Assembly (NCBI RefSeq): GCF_049723905.1
Contig: NZ_JBJKFD010000001.1
Coordinates: forward strand, 992,001-1,056,000
DNA: 64,000 nucleotides
Source: G963665185 sp049723905
GTDB lineage: Bacteria; Desulfobacterota; Desulfovibrionia; Desulfovibrionales; Desulfovibrionaceae
Direction: 5' to 3'
Shown: in pieces, positions 17,125 to 25,569 of the stretch
How positions within the stretch are numbered: position 1 is the first letter of the stretch
Layout of the letters: each line of letters starts with the position of its first letter
Notes under the pieces: model-generated
What the model was told of the DNA's origin: nothing
The model's input: only the letters and a program-made list of their open reading frames with translations
The model's database searches: none
Translations under genes and position numbers: made by a program

Positions 17125-17544
17125 CTATTTTACATAATCATCAAGAGTCATCTCCTTGGAACTCGGGCTTTGCCAAAAAGCCATGCCCCAGACAACGGCC
17201 GCAGTGGAGTGCAGATCGTCAAAGCCCTCTATCTTACGGCTCAAAGATGGCCAGCTGGCCCCATGCTTTGTATGTAGACGCTCCTCTTTGCAGGCCTCTC
17301 GCATACGAAGTTGAAAATAGTCTGAACGGCAATGTTCGGGAGTCAGCTTGCCAATTTTGCGGTAGGCTTCCACAACTGTTTTCAGTTCCGCCATCCCCAG
17401 CTCCCCCTTGATATCCCGAAGGCAACGATCAAGCGCATCAAGCGTCCAAGGCAGAAGGAACTCCGCACCCGAACTTTTGGTTCGGAAAAGGGCTTTCATG
17501 CGTTTTTCATATTCCGTCGTAATTCTGGCTGCGACTTGCGGCAT
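17125..17544 (-). CDS. Hypothetical protein between two insertion sequences
   Basis: A 139-residue, mostly helical soluble protein that I do not recognise. The start at 17544 is set by a strong GGAGG four bases upstream of ATG; the frame is open further but codes through that site. Features include a basic N-terminus (AARITTEYEKRMKALFRTK) and a conserved-looking SAGAEFLLPWTLDALDRCL-type helix with SSGAEF. It lies on the same strand as hldE, beyond a strong terminator, so it probably has its own promoter within 17545-17700. Confidence 0.6.
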   Translation of the reverse strand: MPQVAARITTEYEKRMKALFRTKSSGAEFLLPWTLDALDRCLRDIKGELGMAELKTVVEAYRKIGKLTPEHCRSDYFQLRMREACKEERLHTKHGASWPSLSRKIEGFDDLHSTAAVVWGMAFWQSPSSKEMTLDDYVK

Positions 17545-17700
17545 GCGGCCTCCGCGGGGTATGCGAACAGCGGATGAGACTCTCCAAGCTGACGCGAACA
17601 AGGGGAATGTTCACCTTAAAACTCTAGACTTTTTCTTTATACACATTATTCAAATGCAAGTATACATGGGAATCCCTTTCCCCTCCTCTTCGCGATCCAA

Positions 17701-17742
17701 ACAAAAGGCCTGCAACTCGAAAACGAATTGCAGGCCTTTTGT
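17701..17742 (-). terminator. Strong bidirectional hairpin terminator, probably the original hldE terminator
   Basis: A 15-bp perfect stem (17701-17715 with 17728-17742) has a 12-nt loop that can itself pair (TCG-AAAA-CGA). A-runs and T-runs on both sides give terminator character in both directions. hldE, upstream on the minus strand, ends at 19068 and has no hairpin of its own; the IS3-family element now lies between the gene and this terminator. Assignment to hldE is inference. Confidence 0.75.
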
Positions 17743-17763
17743 CCAAAAAAATCTCACAAACAG

Positions 17764-17803
17764 TGAAGTGCCATAGAAAAAATGGACATTCTCTGAGAGG
17801 TTA
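17764..17803 (+). repeat. IS3-type element, inverted repeat next to orfB
   Basis: It begins TGAAGTGCC and ends GAGAGGTTA; both blocks recur, complemented, at 18989-19028, with about 28 of 40 positions matching overall. The orfB stop codon lies inside it. Confidence 0.8.
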
Positions 17804-18715
17804 GTCCGCTACGTTACTTTTAGCCTGGTGGATGTTCTCATATTCCACCGGGCTTTTATAACCGATTCCGGCATGCCGCCGTTTTCTGTTATAAAATCCT
17901 TCCAGGAACATGAAGATATCCAGTTTGGCTTCGGAGCGGGTCTGGTACCTACTCCAATTTACCCATTCCCTTTTCAGCTTGCTGAAAAACGTTTCTGCAA
18001 CGGCATTGTCCCAGCAGTTTCCCCTGCGACTCATGCTACAAAGTATTCCATTTTGACTCAGGGCTTTTCTATACAGCTTGCTGGTGTATTGGCGGCCCTG
18101 GTCGCTATGATGAAGCAACCCTGCTTCGGGGGATCTGGCTTTAATAGCCATTGCCAGAGCCTTGCATACGAGATGTGCGTCCACACGTTCCGACATTGCC
18201 CAGCCCACCACACGTCTGGAAAACATGTCCAGAGTGACGGCAAGATACAGCCAGCCTTCTCGTGTCGGAATGTAGGTAATGTCCGACGCCCATTTTTGAT
18301 TCGGTGCCGAGGCTAAAAACTGTCGTGAAAGATGGTTTTCAGCCACAGGCGGATTCGGTCCAGTTTGGCAGGGATAACGATGTTTTCGCTTCAACTTGGA
18401 CTGCAGTCCAGCAGCCGCCAGCACCCGCCGCACTGTCTCCGGGCAACACGAAAAACCAACCTGCTCCACGACGTCCATATGCACCTTGCAATAGCCGTAA
18501 ATTCCCCTACTGGCGTGATACGACTTCTGTGCTGCGGCAAGGACCAGCTGCCGCTTCAACGCCAGTCTGCCGGACTTTCGCCTTGCCCACGCATAATAGC
18601 CGCTTCTGCTGACGGACAGAACTTTGCAAAGAACCTTCGTCGGGTAATGTCCCCTTTGCTTTGCGATCCACGCGTACTTTACAGGGACTCTTTTGCAAAG
18701 TACGCCGCTGCCTTT
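17801..18715 (-). CDS. IS3-family transposase OrfB (integrase-like DDE protein, expressed by frameshift)
   Basis: An open frame of about 300 codons from the slippery site to 17801. The N-terminal part reads GVLCKRVPVKYAWIAKQRGH and SVSRSGYYAW, typical of IS3 OrfB; the rve-type core has WASDITYIPT (first Asp), LLHHSDQGRQYTS (second Asp) and SRRGNCWDNAVAETFFSKLK (Glu). The tail RRHAGIGYKSPVEYE is also standard. The only good internal start is a TTG at 18559, which would lose the N-terminal domain, so production as an OrfAB fusion is more likely. No disruption was seen. Confidence 0.88.
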   Translation of the reverse strand, partial: KGSGVLCKRVPVKYAWIAKQRGHYPTKVLCKVLSVSRSGYYAWARRKSGRLALKRQLVLAAAQKSYHASRGIYGYCKVHMDVVEQVGFSCCPETVRRVLAAAGLQSKLKRKHRYPCQTGPNPPVAENHLSRQFLASAPNQKWASDITYIPTREGWLYLAVTLDMFSRRVVGWAMSERVDAHLVCKALAMAIKARSPEAGLLHHSDQGRQYTSKLYRKALSQNGILCSMSRRGNCWDNAVAETFFSKLKREWVNWSRYQTRSEAKLDIFMFLEGFYNRKRRHAGIGYKSPVEYENIHQAKSNVAD

Positions 18716-18963
18716 TTTAGAATTTCATTCTCCATGCGCAGGCGGGCATTTTCGTCCCTCAGCTTGGCATAATCGCTGGCAGCTGACGTGCTCTCCTCTC
18801 TGGGAGAAAGTTCGCCACTTGCACGATACTTTCTAACCCAATCACGAACTGACCAGCCGCTACAGCCAAGCTGCTGTGCAACCTCAGAAAAGGAATACCC
18901 TTGTTCGACAACAAGCTTTGCCGCTGACAACTTGAAATCTTTTGAATATTTCATACGTGCCAC
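18679..18963 (-). CDS. IS3-family transposase OrfA (HTH protein)
   Basis: A 94-residue OrfA with an HTH (KYSKDFKLSAAKLVVEQGYS, then VAQQLGCSGWSVRDWVRKY) and a C-terminal leucine-zipper-like helix LRDENARLRMENEILKK. The GTG at 18963 is preceded by AGGAG with a 6-nt gap, better than the ATG nine bases downstream. The A6G heptamer (18712-18718) lies at EILKK, where -1 slippage would enter the OrfB frame. Confidence 0.85.
   Translation of the reverse strand: MARMKYSKDFKLSAAKLVVEQGYSFSEVAQQLGCSGWSVRDWVRKYRASGELSPREESTSAASDYAKLRDENARLRMENEILKKAAAYFAKESL
18712..18718 (-). other. Programmed -1 frameshift heptamer A6G
   Basis: AAAAAAG on the minus strand, in the orfA frame as A-AAA-AAG, positioned where the orfA and orfB frames overlap. 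The same motif is used by IS3-family elements such as IS150 and IS911. Confidence 0.7.
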
Positions 18964-18988
18964 TATACTCTCCTGTTTGAGCGAACAG

Positions 18989-19028
18989 TAACCTCTCGGT
19001 TCGTGTCCGTCATCTATAGGGCACTTCA
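18989..19028 (-). repeat. IS3-type element, inverted repeat next to orfA
   Basis: Read on the minus strand it begins TGAAGTGCC and ends GAGAGGTTA, matching 17764-17803 imperfectly. CAG follows at 19029-19031 as the repeated target bases. Confidence 0.8.
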
Positions 19029-19067
19029 CAGTAATGCGAATGGCTTTCTGAATACGGTAAGCTCCGC

Positions 19068-20534
19068 CTATCTTCTGGTCCGTTGCAACCGTTCAATAAG
19101 GCTGGTCGTACTTTTACCGTCAAGCAACGGGACGATAGCCACACGCCCCCCCCATTTGGTAACCAAGTCGTGCCCGACGACGGTCTCTACAGTATAATCA
19201 CCGCCCTTAACCAGAATGTCTGGCTTGATGGCACTTATAAGTTCCAATGGTGTGTCATCATCAAAGGCCACAACCAAATCCACACACTCAAGTGCTGCCA
19301 TCAAAGCCAGCCGCTCTCCTTCGGGAATAATGGGCCGGTCCTTCCCTTTAAGCCGCTTCACAGAACTGTCCGAGTTTATCCCGACAACCAAACGGCTTCC
19401 CAACGAGGCGGCTTCGTGCAGAATTTTAACGTGTCCCACATGCATAAGGTCGAAACAGCCGTTTGTAAAAACAACTTCATCACCTTCCGCACGCCAGCAG
19501 GCGACCATGTCGGCAGCCCCTTTGCGGTCACGGATTTTATACCCGGTACCGGACTCCCTCTTCCGCAGCGCCTCTTCCAATTCGGCTCTGTAAATCGGTT
19601 TGGTCCCCAACTTACCAACAACAATGCCGGCTGCAAAATTCGCCATACGGGCCGCGTCCGCGAGCACCATCCCGGCACAAAGACAGGCAGCCAGCGTGGC
19701 AATCACAGTGTCCCCGGCACCGGAAACATCGAAAACCTCCTGAGCCTGAGTGGGTACATGCAAGCTTTGCATCCCACGCTGAAACAACGACAGCCCTCGT
19801 GGACCACGTGTGACCATAAGGCTCTCCAGGCTGAATGCGGCTATAGCCGTGTTAGCTCTGTCTGCAAGGTCAGCGTCGTTGTCTGGTGTAAAACTGGCAA
19901 CCTGTAAAAATTCGTTTGTATTCGGGGTAATGCATGTAGCGCCGCTGTATCGTTCCCAATCTCCGCCTTTGGGGTCGACAAGCACAGGAATATTAAGCTC
20001 TCTGCAATGGTCGATCACACGGTTGGAAAAATCCCGGCAAAACACACCCTTTCCATAGTCGGAAATAACAACCGCGCCTGCGTCCTTGGAGGCATCTACG
20101 AAAGTATCCCAAAGTTCCTGCACCACATCGGAAGCAGGACCGTCCAGAACTTCCTCGTCCAGCCGCATGAGCTGTTGCCCCCTCGACATAACACGAGTTT
20201 TTCGAGTTGTTGGCCGTTCCTCCACAGCCACAAATCGGCAATGAATTTTATTTTCCGAGCATTGCAGTTTCAACTGAGTCGCGGCATCGTCATGCCCGCA
20301 CAGCCCAATGACAGTAGACGCACATCCCAACCCAGCCAGATTCGCGGCCACATTGCAGGCTCCCCCTAGAGAATAGGTCTTTTCCGTAACCCGTACTACG
20401 GGCACCGGAGCCTCAGGAGAAACCCTCCCCACATCTCCCCATATGTATTCGTCAAGCATAAGATCGCCCACGACAACGGCCTTGCATTGAGAAAAATTAG
20501 GGAGATCGGATTTAGGAATGTGGCTTTCTATCAT
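19068..20534 (-). CDS. hldE: Bifunctional heptose kinase / adenylyltransferase HldE
   Basis: A 488-residue two-domain enzyme of ADP-heptose synthesis for LPS inner core. Residues ~1-320 are a PfkB-type sugar kinase (VVVGDLMLDEYIWGDVGRVS near the start, ATP-binding DVSGAGDTVIATLA near 265). Residues ~345-488 are a nucleotidyltransferase with VFTNGCFDLMHVGHVKIL and the later GINSDSSVKRLKG. It phosphorylates D-glycero-D-manno-heptose 7-phosphate at C1 and then adenylylates the 1-phosphate. Length agrees with fused HldE/RfaE. Its 3' end is now 39 bp from an IS3-type element that separates it from a strong terminator. Confidence 0.95.
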   Translation of the reverse strand: MIESHIPKSDLPNFSQCKAVVVGDLMLDEYIWGDVGRVSPEAPVPVVRVTEKTYSLGGACNVAANLAGLGCASTVIGLCGHDDAATQLKLQCSENKIHCRFVAVEERPTTRKTRVMSRGQQLMRLDEEVLDGPASDVVQELWDTFVDASKDAGAVVISDYGKGVFCRDFSNRVIDHCRELNIPVLVDPKGGDWERYSGATCITPNTNEFLQVASFTPDNDADLADRANTAIAAFSLESLMVTRGPRGLSLFQRGMQSLHVPTQAQEVFDVSGAGDTVIATLAACLCAGMVLADAARMANFAAGIVVGKLGTKPIYRAELEEALRKRESGTGYKIRDRKGAADMVACWRAEGDEVVFTNGCFDLMHVGHVKILHEAASLGSRLVVGINSDSSVKRLKGKDRPIIPEGERLALMAALECVDLVVAFDDDTPLELISAIKPDILVKGGDYTVETVVGHDLVTKWGGRVAIVPLLDGKSTTSLIERLQRTRR

Positions 20535-20747
20535 TTTTTCCTCTTTTTAGTATATGTATATCCATAAGTACGGATTTTCAGCGTCCTGTTCAATGACGTT
20601 AAGACGAGCCGTTCGCAGATTTGTGCCCGAAACGCTATTCACTTTCAAGAAATTGCTGCCCACGAAATACACTAGCAAATAGACAGAAAACTAGGTAATA
20701 TAATCTATTATTTAAAAAACAATGTATTAAAAACACTGGAGGTTAGC

Positions 20748-21377
20748 ATGGAATATGCTGAAGTAGCCCGCAAACGTCGCGCTGTAAATTTCTTTGATCC
20801 GAGCAAGTCTGTCTCCGAAGAACTCCTTCGGGAAGTCGTCGAACTTGCCGCCCTGGCCCCTTCAGGATTCAACTTGCAACCCTGGAACATCATGGTTCTT
20901 AGGGATCAGGAAGAAAAAATGCGTCTACGCAAACTGGCCTGGGATCAACCCAAAATCACCGACGCTCCGGTTGTCTGCATTATTTTGGGCGACATGGCCG
21001 GATGGAGGGAGGGGAATCCCGGTCTGGAACGCAACATTTCCGAGATGATGGCTTCGGAAGGAATGAAACCAGAACAGCGTGAAGGCCTTTTGGGAACACT
21101 CACAGCACTGTATGGACCCAACGAAAAAACCGAACTGGCATTTGCAGTCAAAAACGCAAGCTTTTTCGGAATGTCGCTTATGTACTCCGCCGTCAACCAT
21201 GGGTTGGACTGCCACCCCATGGATGGATTCGACCACGATGGCGTGAAAAAGGCCTTCAATATTCCCGCAAACTATTGGGTTCCAATGATTCTGGCCATTG
21301 GCCATTTTGACACGAGCAAGGAGCTGCTTCCACCCAAATGGCGGAAGACGTACGACGATATGGTCGTAAAATTCTAA
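20748..21377 (+). CDS. Nitroreductase family FMN protein
   Basis: A 209-residue nitroreductase-fold protein: RKRRAVNFFDPSKSVSEELL (phosphate-contacting Arg residues) and LAPSGFNLQPWNIMVL (FMN pocket) at the N-terminus, and the typical WVPMILAIGHFD near the end. Members are cytosolic homodimers that reduce nitro, quinone or flavin-like substrates with NAD(P)H; the substrate here is unknown. GGAGG lies 7 nt before the ATG, and TATAAT at 20699-20704 is a plausible -10 element, although no convincing -35 was seen. It is transcribed divergently from hldE with a 213-bp gap. Confidence 0.85.
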   Translation: MEYAEVARKRRAVNFFDPSKSVSEELLREVVELAALAPSGFNLQPWNIMVLRDQEEKMRLRKLAWDQPKITDAPVVCIILGDMAGWREGNPGLERNISEMMASEGMKPEQREGLLGTLTALYGPNEKTELAFAVKNASFFGMSLMYSAVNHGLDCHPMDGFDHDGVKKAFNIPANYWVPMILAIGHFDTSKELLPPKWRKTYDDMVVKF

Positions 21378-21398
21378 AAAGCCTGTAATACGAATGCT

Positions 21399-21430
21399 GG
21401 AACGTCTTGACCATACGGTTGAGGCGTTCC
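21399..21430 (+). terminator. Weak hairpin terminator after the nitroreductase gene
   Basis: GGAACGTCT pairs with AGGCGTTCC (9 bp including one G-T pair) around a 14-nt loop, followed by TTTG. It lies 22 bp after the stop. The short T-run makes it only a possible terminator. Confidence 0.4.
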
Positions 21431-21549
21431 TTTGCATAACAAAACCTTAAATTGACATGTTGGAACAACAAAGAGTGCAGGGTTGGCGAAAGAAGGGTGG
21501 AGTCCGGACTCTCCCAGCGTTCTTTACAGCTGCCTCAAAAAATGGATGG

Positions 21550-22122
21550 TTAAAACACACCGTGATCTGCAAGGATCTTCACACCTATTCCCAAAAGAAC
21601 AAGTCCGCCTCCCGCTTCAGCCCAGTCTCCCAAGCGAGTTGCCTTACCGAGCATATACCCTGCACGCACACCGATGGCAGAAAAAAGACCACATGTAATT
21701 GCTATAACCAAGGCGGGAAACCAAATACCAACACCAAGCACTGACAAGGAAAGCCCTACAGCCAAGGCATCAATGCTTGTTGCCACCGAAAGCATTATCA
21801 AAGTCATTCCACGAGTCGGGTCACGTTGTTCAACAGAGCATTCGTCTTCGTGCTTGAACGCCTCCCGTAGCATATTGCCGCCTACCCATGCCAAAAGAAG
21901 AAACGCGGCCCAGTGCGCATAACTTTCTATAGCTGACCGAAATGTAAGCCCGGCAAACCAACCTACAACCGGCATCAGCCCCTGAAACAGACCAAAATGC
22001 CATGCCATGCGGAAGATATGCCGCCCGGTAATACGTGGAAGACATGCACCAGTTCCAAGAGAGACAGCCAAAGCGTCCATGGCAAGTGCTACAGAAACAA
22101 TGAGTAGTTCAGGAAAGGTCAC
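21550..22122 (-). CDS. mntP: Manganese efflux pump MntP
   Basis: A 190-residue, six-span inner-membrane protein of the MntP (DUF204) family, exporting Mn2+. The two internal repeats each carry the conserved Asp motif: VALAMDALAVSLG near residue 15 and SVATSIDALAVGLSL near residue 115. It starts at GTG 22122, preceded by GGAG with an 8-nt gap. The ~100-bp leader toward selC is too short for a typical yybP-ykoY Mn riboswitch and shows none of its structure. Family assignment is firm; Mn specificity is by homology. Confidence 0.88.
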   Translation of the reverse strand: MTFPELLIVSVALAMDALAVSLGTGACLPRITGRHIFRMAWHFGLFQGLMPVVGWFAGLTFRSAIESYAHWAAFLLLAWVGGNMLREAFKHEDECSVEQRDPTRGMTLIMLSVATSIDALAVGLSLSVLGVGIWFPALVIAITCGLFSAIGVRAGYMLGKATRLGDWAEAGGGLVLLGIGVKILADHGVF

Positions 22123-22226
22123 GCTGCAGCTCCAATCCTGCGGTTTCGATTTTCACTATCATCTATAGTATTGAGTTGGGAGGTAATGTACGTTATTCGA
22201 GAAATAAATACAGAAGACAAGTTCGG

Positions 22227-22317
22227 CGGAAGCGTATAGGAGTCGAACCTACCGACGACCTTTCGACCGTCCAATGGATTTGAAGTCCACGTCCCGCACC
22301 GGCGAGAAAACGCTTCC
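22227..22317 (-). tRNA. selC: tRNA-Sec (anticodon UCA)
   Basis: Read on the minus strand it begins GGAAGCGT and closes with ACGCTTCC, an 8-bp acceptor stem, the selenocysteine hallmark. The anticodon loop CTTCAAA gives UCA, read from GGACTTCAAATCC. There is a long variable arm (GGACGG-TCGAAAGGTCGTC region) and a TTCGACTCC T-loop. The discriminator is G; the bases after it read CCG, so CCA is not fully encoded and must be added. It shows that the organism decodes UGA as selenocysteine, as many sulfate reducers do. Confidence 0.95.
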
Positions 22318-22581
22318 AAAATCAGATAGGCTTCCGCTTGGCGTAACTGACTATCAGGAACCGTGTCGGAAAACAAGCGAGACTGCGCAAATAAGGACCT
22401 AGATGGGAGACATTGCAAGACTTTCAGAAAAAAAGCAGCCCACCAGGCATACTAATTCGTAAGAATCTGCCGATTTGGGTTGCCTGCGCAATGACGAGGT
22501 ATTATATCGGTGAGTCCCGTCCACTTAAACATGTTTTGGGACGGATTGCCAAAGAATACAACCGGCGCGAAGGAGACCGGC

Positions 22582-24624
22582 TTGAACAGTTTCACAAAGA
22601 ATCTCGTATTGTGGATCACCATTTCCCTGGTGATGATCGTTCTCTTCAACCTGTTCAACCAGCCACAAACTGTTGACTCCAAAATCCCCTATAGTGAATT
22701 CATCAACAAGGTGGACAATGGAGAGGTTCTGGCTGTTAAAATTCAGGGTCAGAAGATCACAGGTGTACTTGTCGAGGATAAGCGTTTCCAGACGTTTGCT
22801 CCGAACGATCCCCAACTTGTGGATAAACTTATCCAGAACAAGATCCAGGTGGTGGCCGAACCACAGGAAGAGGCCCCTTGGTACATGACGCTGCTCGTAT
22901 CATGGTTTCCGATGCTGCTGCTGATAGGTGTATGGATCTTTTTCATGCGCCAGATGCAGGGAGGCGGAGGAGGCCGTGGCGGAGCCATGTCCTTCGGACG
23001 TTCCCGCGCAAAAATGCTGACCAAGGAACAGACCAAGGTCACATTTGCGGATGTAGCCGGAGTAGACGAAGCCAAGGAAGAACTCTCGGAAGTCGTCGAC
23101 TTTCTGAGCGAACCCAAAAAATTCACACGGCTCGGTGGACGCATTCCCAAGGGCGTACTTCTCATAGGCCCTCCCGGAACAGGTAAAACCTTGCTGGCCC
23201 GAGCTGTGGCCGGAGAAGCGGGAGTCCCCTTCTTTTCCATTTCCGGCTCGGACTTTGTGGAAATGTTCGTAGGTGTGGGCGCTGCCCGCGTGCGCGATCT
23301 GTTTACACAAGGTAAGAAAAACGCGCCCTGTCTGATCTTCATCGACGAAATCGACGCCGTTGGCCGCCAAAGAGGCGCTGGCCTGGGCGGTGGACACGAC
23401 GAACGTGAACAGACACTGAACCAGCTGCTGGTTGAAATGGATGGCTTTGAGTCCAACGAAGGCGTTATTCTCATTGCTGCCACAAACCGACCTGACGTTC
23501 TGGACCCGGCGCTGCTGCGCCCCGGACGTTTCGACCGCCAAGTTGTGGTTCCCACGCCGGACCTGCGGGGCCGTCAACGCATTCTTCAGGTGCATACCCG
23601 CAAGTCGCCGCTCGACCGCAACGTAAATCTTGAAATCATTGCCAAGGGTACCCCCGGATTTTCGGGTGCCGATTTGGAAAACCTGGTTAACGAGGCTGCT
23701 CTTCATGCCGCCAAAAATAACCAGGATGAAGTCCGCATGGACGACTTTGAAGAAGCCAAGGACAAGGTCCTCATGGGCAAGGAAAGACGTAGCGTCATTC
23801 TTTCCGAAGAGGAAAAGCGTGTCACGGCATACCATGAAGCAGGCCACGCCCTCATTCCCAAGCTACTTACGGGAATGGACCCTGTACATAAGGTAACTAT
23901 TATCCCACGCGGCATGGCAATGGGGCTGACCCAAACTCTGCCCGAGGATGATCGTCACAGTTATTCCAAAGACTACATGGAAAACATGCTTGTCTTCATG
24001 CTGGGTGGCCGCGTTGCCGAAGAATTGTTCATCGGTAAAATAACTACCGGTGCCAGCAACGATATTGAACGCGCGTCCAAAATGTCGCGCAAGATGGTCT
24101 GCCAGTGGGGCATGAGCGATAAACTCGGGCCGCTGTCATTCGGTGACAATACCGAACAGGTATTCCTGGGCAAGGAGCTGATCCACAATAAGGACTACAG
24201 TGAAGACACTGCCCGCCTTATCGACAGCGAAGTACGGCGTTTTATCGATGAAGCCCATGAACAGGCCCGCAGCCTGCTTCGTGAACATGAAGCAGTGATG
24301 CACCGGATGGCCGAAGCTCTGCTGGAACGGGAAACCATCTCCGGCAAGGACATAGACCTGCTCATGCAGAATAAAAAGCTTCCGCCCATGCCGCCTGCCA
24401 CCAACGGTTCACCGTCCACACCGCCCGCCAACGATGGCGGAGGAGAAGGCGGTGCCAAGTCCGATGCTTCGGCTGGTACACAGCAGGAAGGCAAAACTGA
24501 ACAAGAATCGACGACCAAGCAGGCTTCCTCTCCTGCCCCCGGTTCAACCGAGCAGACGCAGGCGCCAAGCAGTGACGAGTTTACTTGGAGTCACGACGAA
24601 GACGACGACACAAAACTGCACTAA
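22582..24624 (+). CDS. ftsH: ATP-dependent zinc metalloprotease FtsH
   Basis: A 680-residue membrane-anchored AAA protease that degrades unfolded membrane proteins and regulators. The TTG at 22582 was chosen: AGGAG lies 6 nt before it, and translation then gives the usual NSFTKNLVLWITISLVMI membrane segment; an ATG 72 bp upstream would add a non-conserved tail. Features: a second span near residue 110, Walker A GPPGTGKT, Walker B FIDEIDAVG, SRH region LRPGRFDRQ, and the zinc site HEAGHALIP. The C-terminal ~60 residues are Pro/Ser/Gln-rich and probably disordered. folP follows with no gap. Confidence 0.95.
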   Translation: MNSFTKNLVLWITISLVMIVLFNLFNQPQTVDSKIPYSEFINKVDNGEVLAVKIQGQKITGVLVEDKRFQTFAPNDPQLVDKLIQNKIQVVAEPQEEAPWYMTLLVSWFPMLLLIGVWIFFMRQMQGGGGGRGGAMSFGRSRAKMLTKEQTKVTFADVAGVDEAKEELSEVVDFLSEPKKFTRLGGRIPKGVLLIGPPGTGKTLLARAVAGEAGVPFFSISGSDFVEMFVGVGAARVRDLFTQGKKNAPCLIFIDEIDAVGRQRGAGLGGGHDEREQTLNQLLVEMDGFESNEGVILIAATNRPDVLDPALLRPGRFDRQVVVPTPDLRGRQRILQVHTRKSPLDRNVNLEIIAKGTPGFSGADLENLVNEAALHAAKNNQDEVRMDDFEEAKDKVLMGKERRSVILSEEEKRVTAYHEAGHALIPKLLTGMDPVHKVTIIPRGMAMGLTQTLPEDDRHSYSKDYMENMLVFMLGGRVAEELFIGKITTGASNDIERASKMSRKMVCQWGMSDKLGPLSFGDNTEQVFLGKELIHNKDYSEDTARLIDSEVRRFIDEAHEQARSLLREHEAVMHRMAEALLERETISGKDIDLLMQNKKLPPMPPATNGSPSTPPANDGGGEGGAKSDASAGTQQEGKTEQESTTKQASSPAPGSTEQTQAPSSDEFTWSHDEDDDTKLH

Positions 24625-25494
24625 ATGAAAAAAGCACCAATTAACTGGACTGTAACAGGGGGTGAGGTTGCAAGCCTCACCCCCTTTCTGATTGTCGGCA
24701 TCCTGAATGCCACGCCGGACTCGTTTTACGACGGCGGCCAACATAACGATCAAAACCAGGCCATAGCCTGGGGGCAAAAGCTGATTGCCGACGGGGCGCA
24801 CATGGTGGATGTGGGTGGAGAATCAACCCGCCCCGGCGCCGAGCAAATTTCGACTGAGGAAGAAATCCGTAGAGTTGAACCAGTCATCCAGGCACTGGCC
24901 CCACTTGCCCCCGTGTCGGTGGATACCTACCGGGCAAAAACCGCAGTAGCCGCGCTGGAGGCCGGAGCCGTGGTCGTCAACGACGTTTCTGCCTGTCGTT
25001 TCGACCCGGCCCTTCGGGATGTTCTGGTGCAGTATAAGCCTGGGTACGTGCTCATGCATTCAGTGAAAGATCCCCAAACCATGCAGAACGACCCACAGTA
25101 TGCTGACGTGGTCGCGCACATCCGAGACTTTTTTGAGACAACGATGAATGACCTCGTCCGTGCCGGACTTCCCGAAGACCGCATAGTACTCGATCCGGGT
25201 ATTGGCTTCGGAAAAACCTTGAAGCACAACCTGGCGATACTTCAACACATAGAAGAATTTGCAGAACTGGGACGTCCGGTCTACATGGGGTTGTCGAATA
25301 AAAGCTGGATGGGTGCCCTTCTTGGACTAGAAACCGCAGAACGGGGAACCGCCACCCAGGTGGCCACGGCTCTCCTAGGTGCACGAGGTGTCAGAATTCA
25401 CCGGGTGCACGATGTGGCGCACACAGCCCGAACCTTGCAGATGGTTGCAGCAATGTCCTCAACCAAAGTAGATGGAACTGAAATAATCCCTTGA
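24625..25494 (+). CDS. folP: Dihydropteroate synthase
   Basis: A 289-residue TIM-barrel enzyme joining p-aminobenzoate to dihydropterin pyrophosphate in folate synthesis. Signature segments: GILNATPDSFYDGG near residue 30 and VDVGGESTRPGAEQIS near residue 60; the loop YMGLSNKSWMGALLG contains the conserved Lys of the pterin pocket. Its ATG follows the ftsH TAA immediately. The ftsH-folP pairing occurs in many bacteria. The start is unambiguous. Confidence 0.95.
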   Translation: MKKAPINWTVTGGEVASLTPFLIVGILNATPDSFYDGGQHNDQNQAIAWGQKLIADGAHMVDVGGESTRPGAEQISTEEEIRRVEPVIQALAPLAPVSVDTYRAKTAVAALEAGAVVVNDVSACRFDPALRDVLVQYKPGYVLMHSVKDPQTMQNDPQYADVVAHIRDFFETTMNDLVRAGLPEDRIVLDPGIGFGKTLKHNLAILQHIEEFAELGRPVYMGLSNKSWMGALLGLETAERGTATQVATALLGARGVRIHRVHDVAHTARTLQMVAAMSSTKVDGTEIIP

Positions 25495-25569
25495 ATGTCT
25501 CCATCTTGCGCTGTCCCCAAACGGGATGTTAAATTGAGTGATTGAAGAACCGCGTACGGACAAACACGG

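Larger units (their letters stand above)
17764..19028 (-). mobile_element. IS3-family insertion sequence (1265 bp, apparently intact)
   Basis: The element has TG...CA ends, imperfect ~40-bp terminal inverted repeats, and CAG directly repeated at 17761-17763 and 19029-19031, consistent with the 3-bp duplication of many IS3 members. It carries orfA and orfB on the minus strand, out of phase, with an A6G slippery heptamer between them, the known arrangement for making the OrfAB transposase by -1 frameshifting. Both frames are open and the DDE residues are present, so it may be active. It is inserted 39 bp after the hldE stop. Confidence 0.9.

Noticed and set aside
20748..21377. Possible selenoprotein reading through a TGA in genes near selC
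   Set aside because: The neighbouring genes end at family-typical lengths, and no coding continuation after their stops was evident.
22123..22226. Mn-sensing yybP-ykoY riboswitch before mntP
   Set aside because: The leader to selC is only about 100 bp and I could not fold the conserved loops of the class in it.
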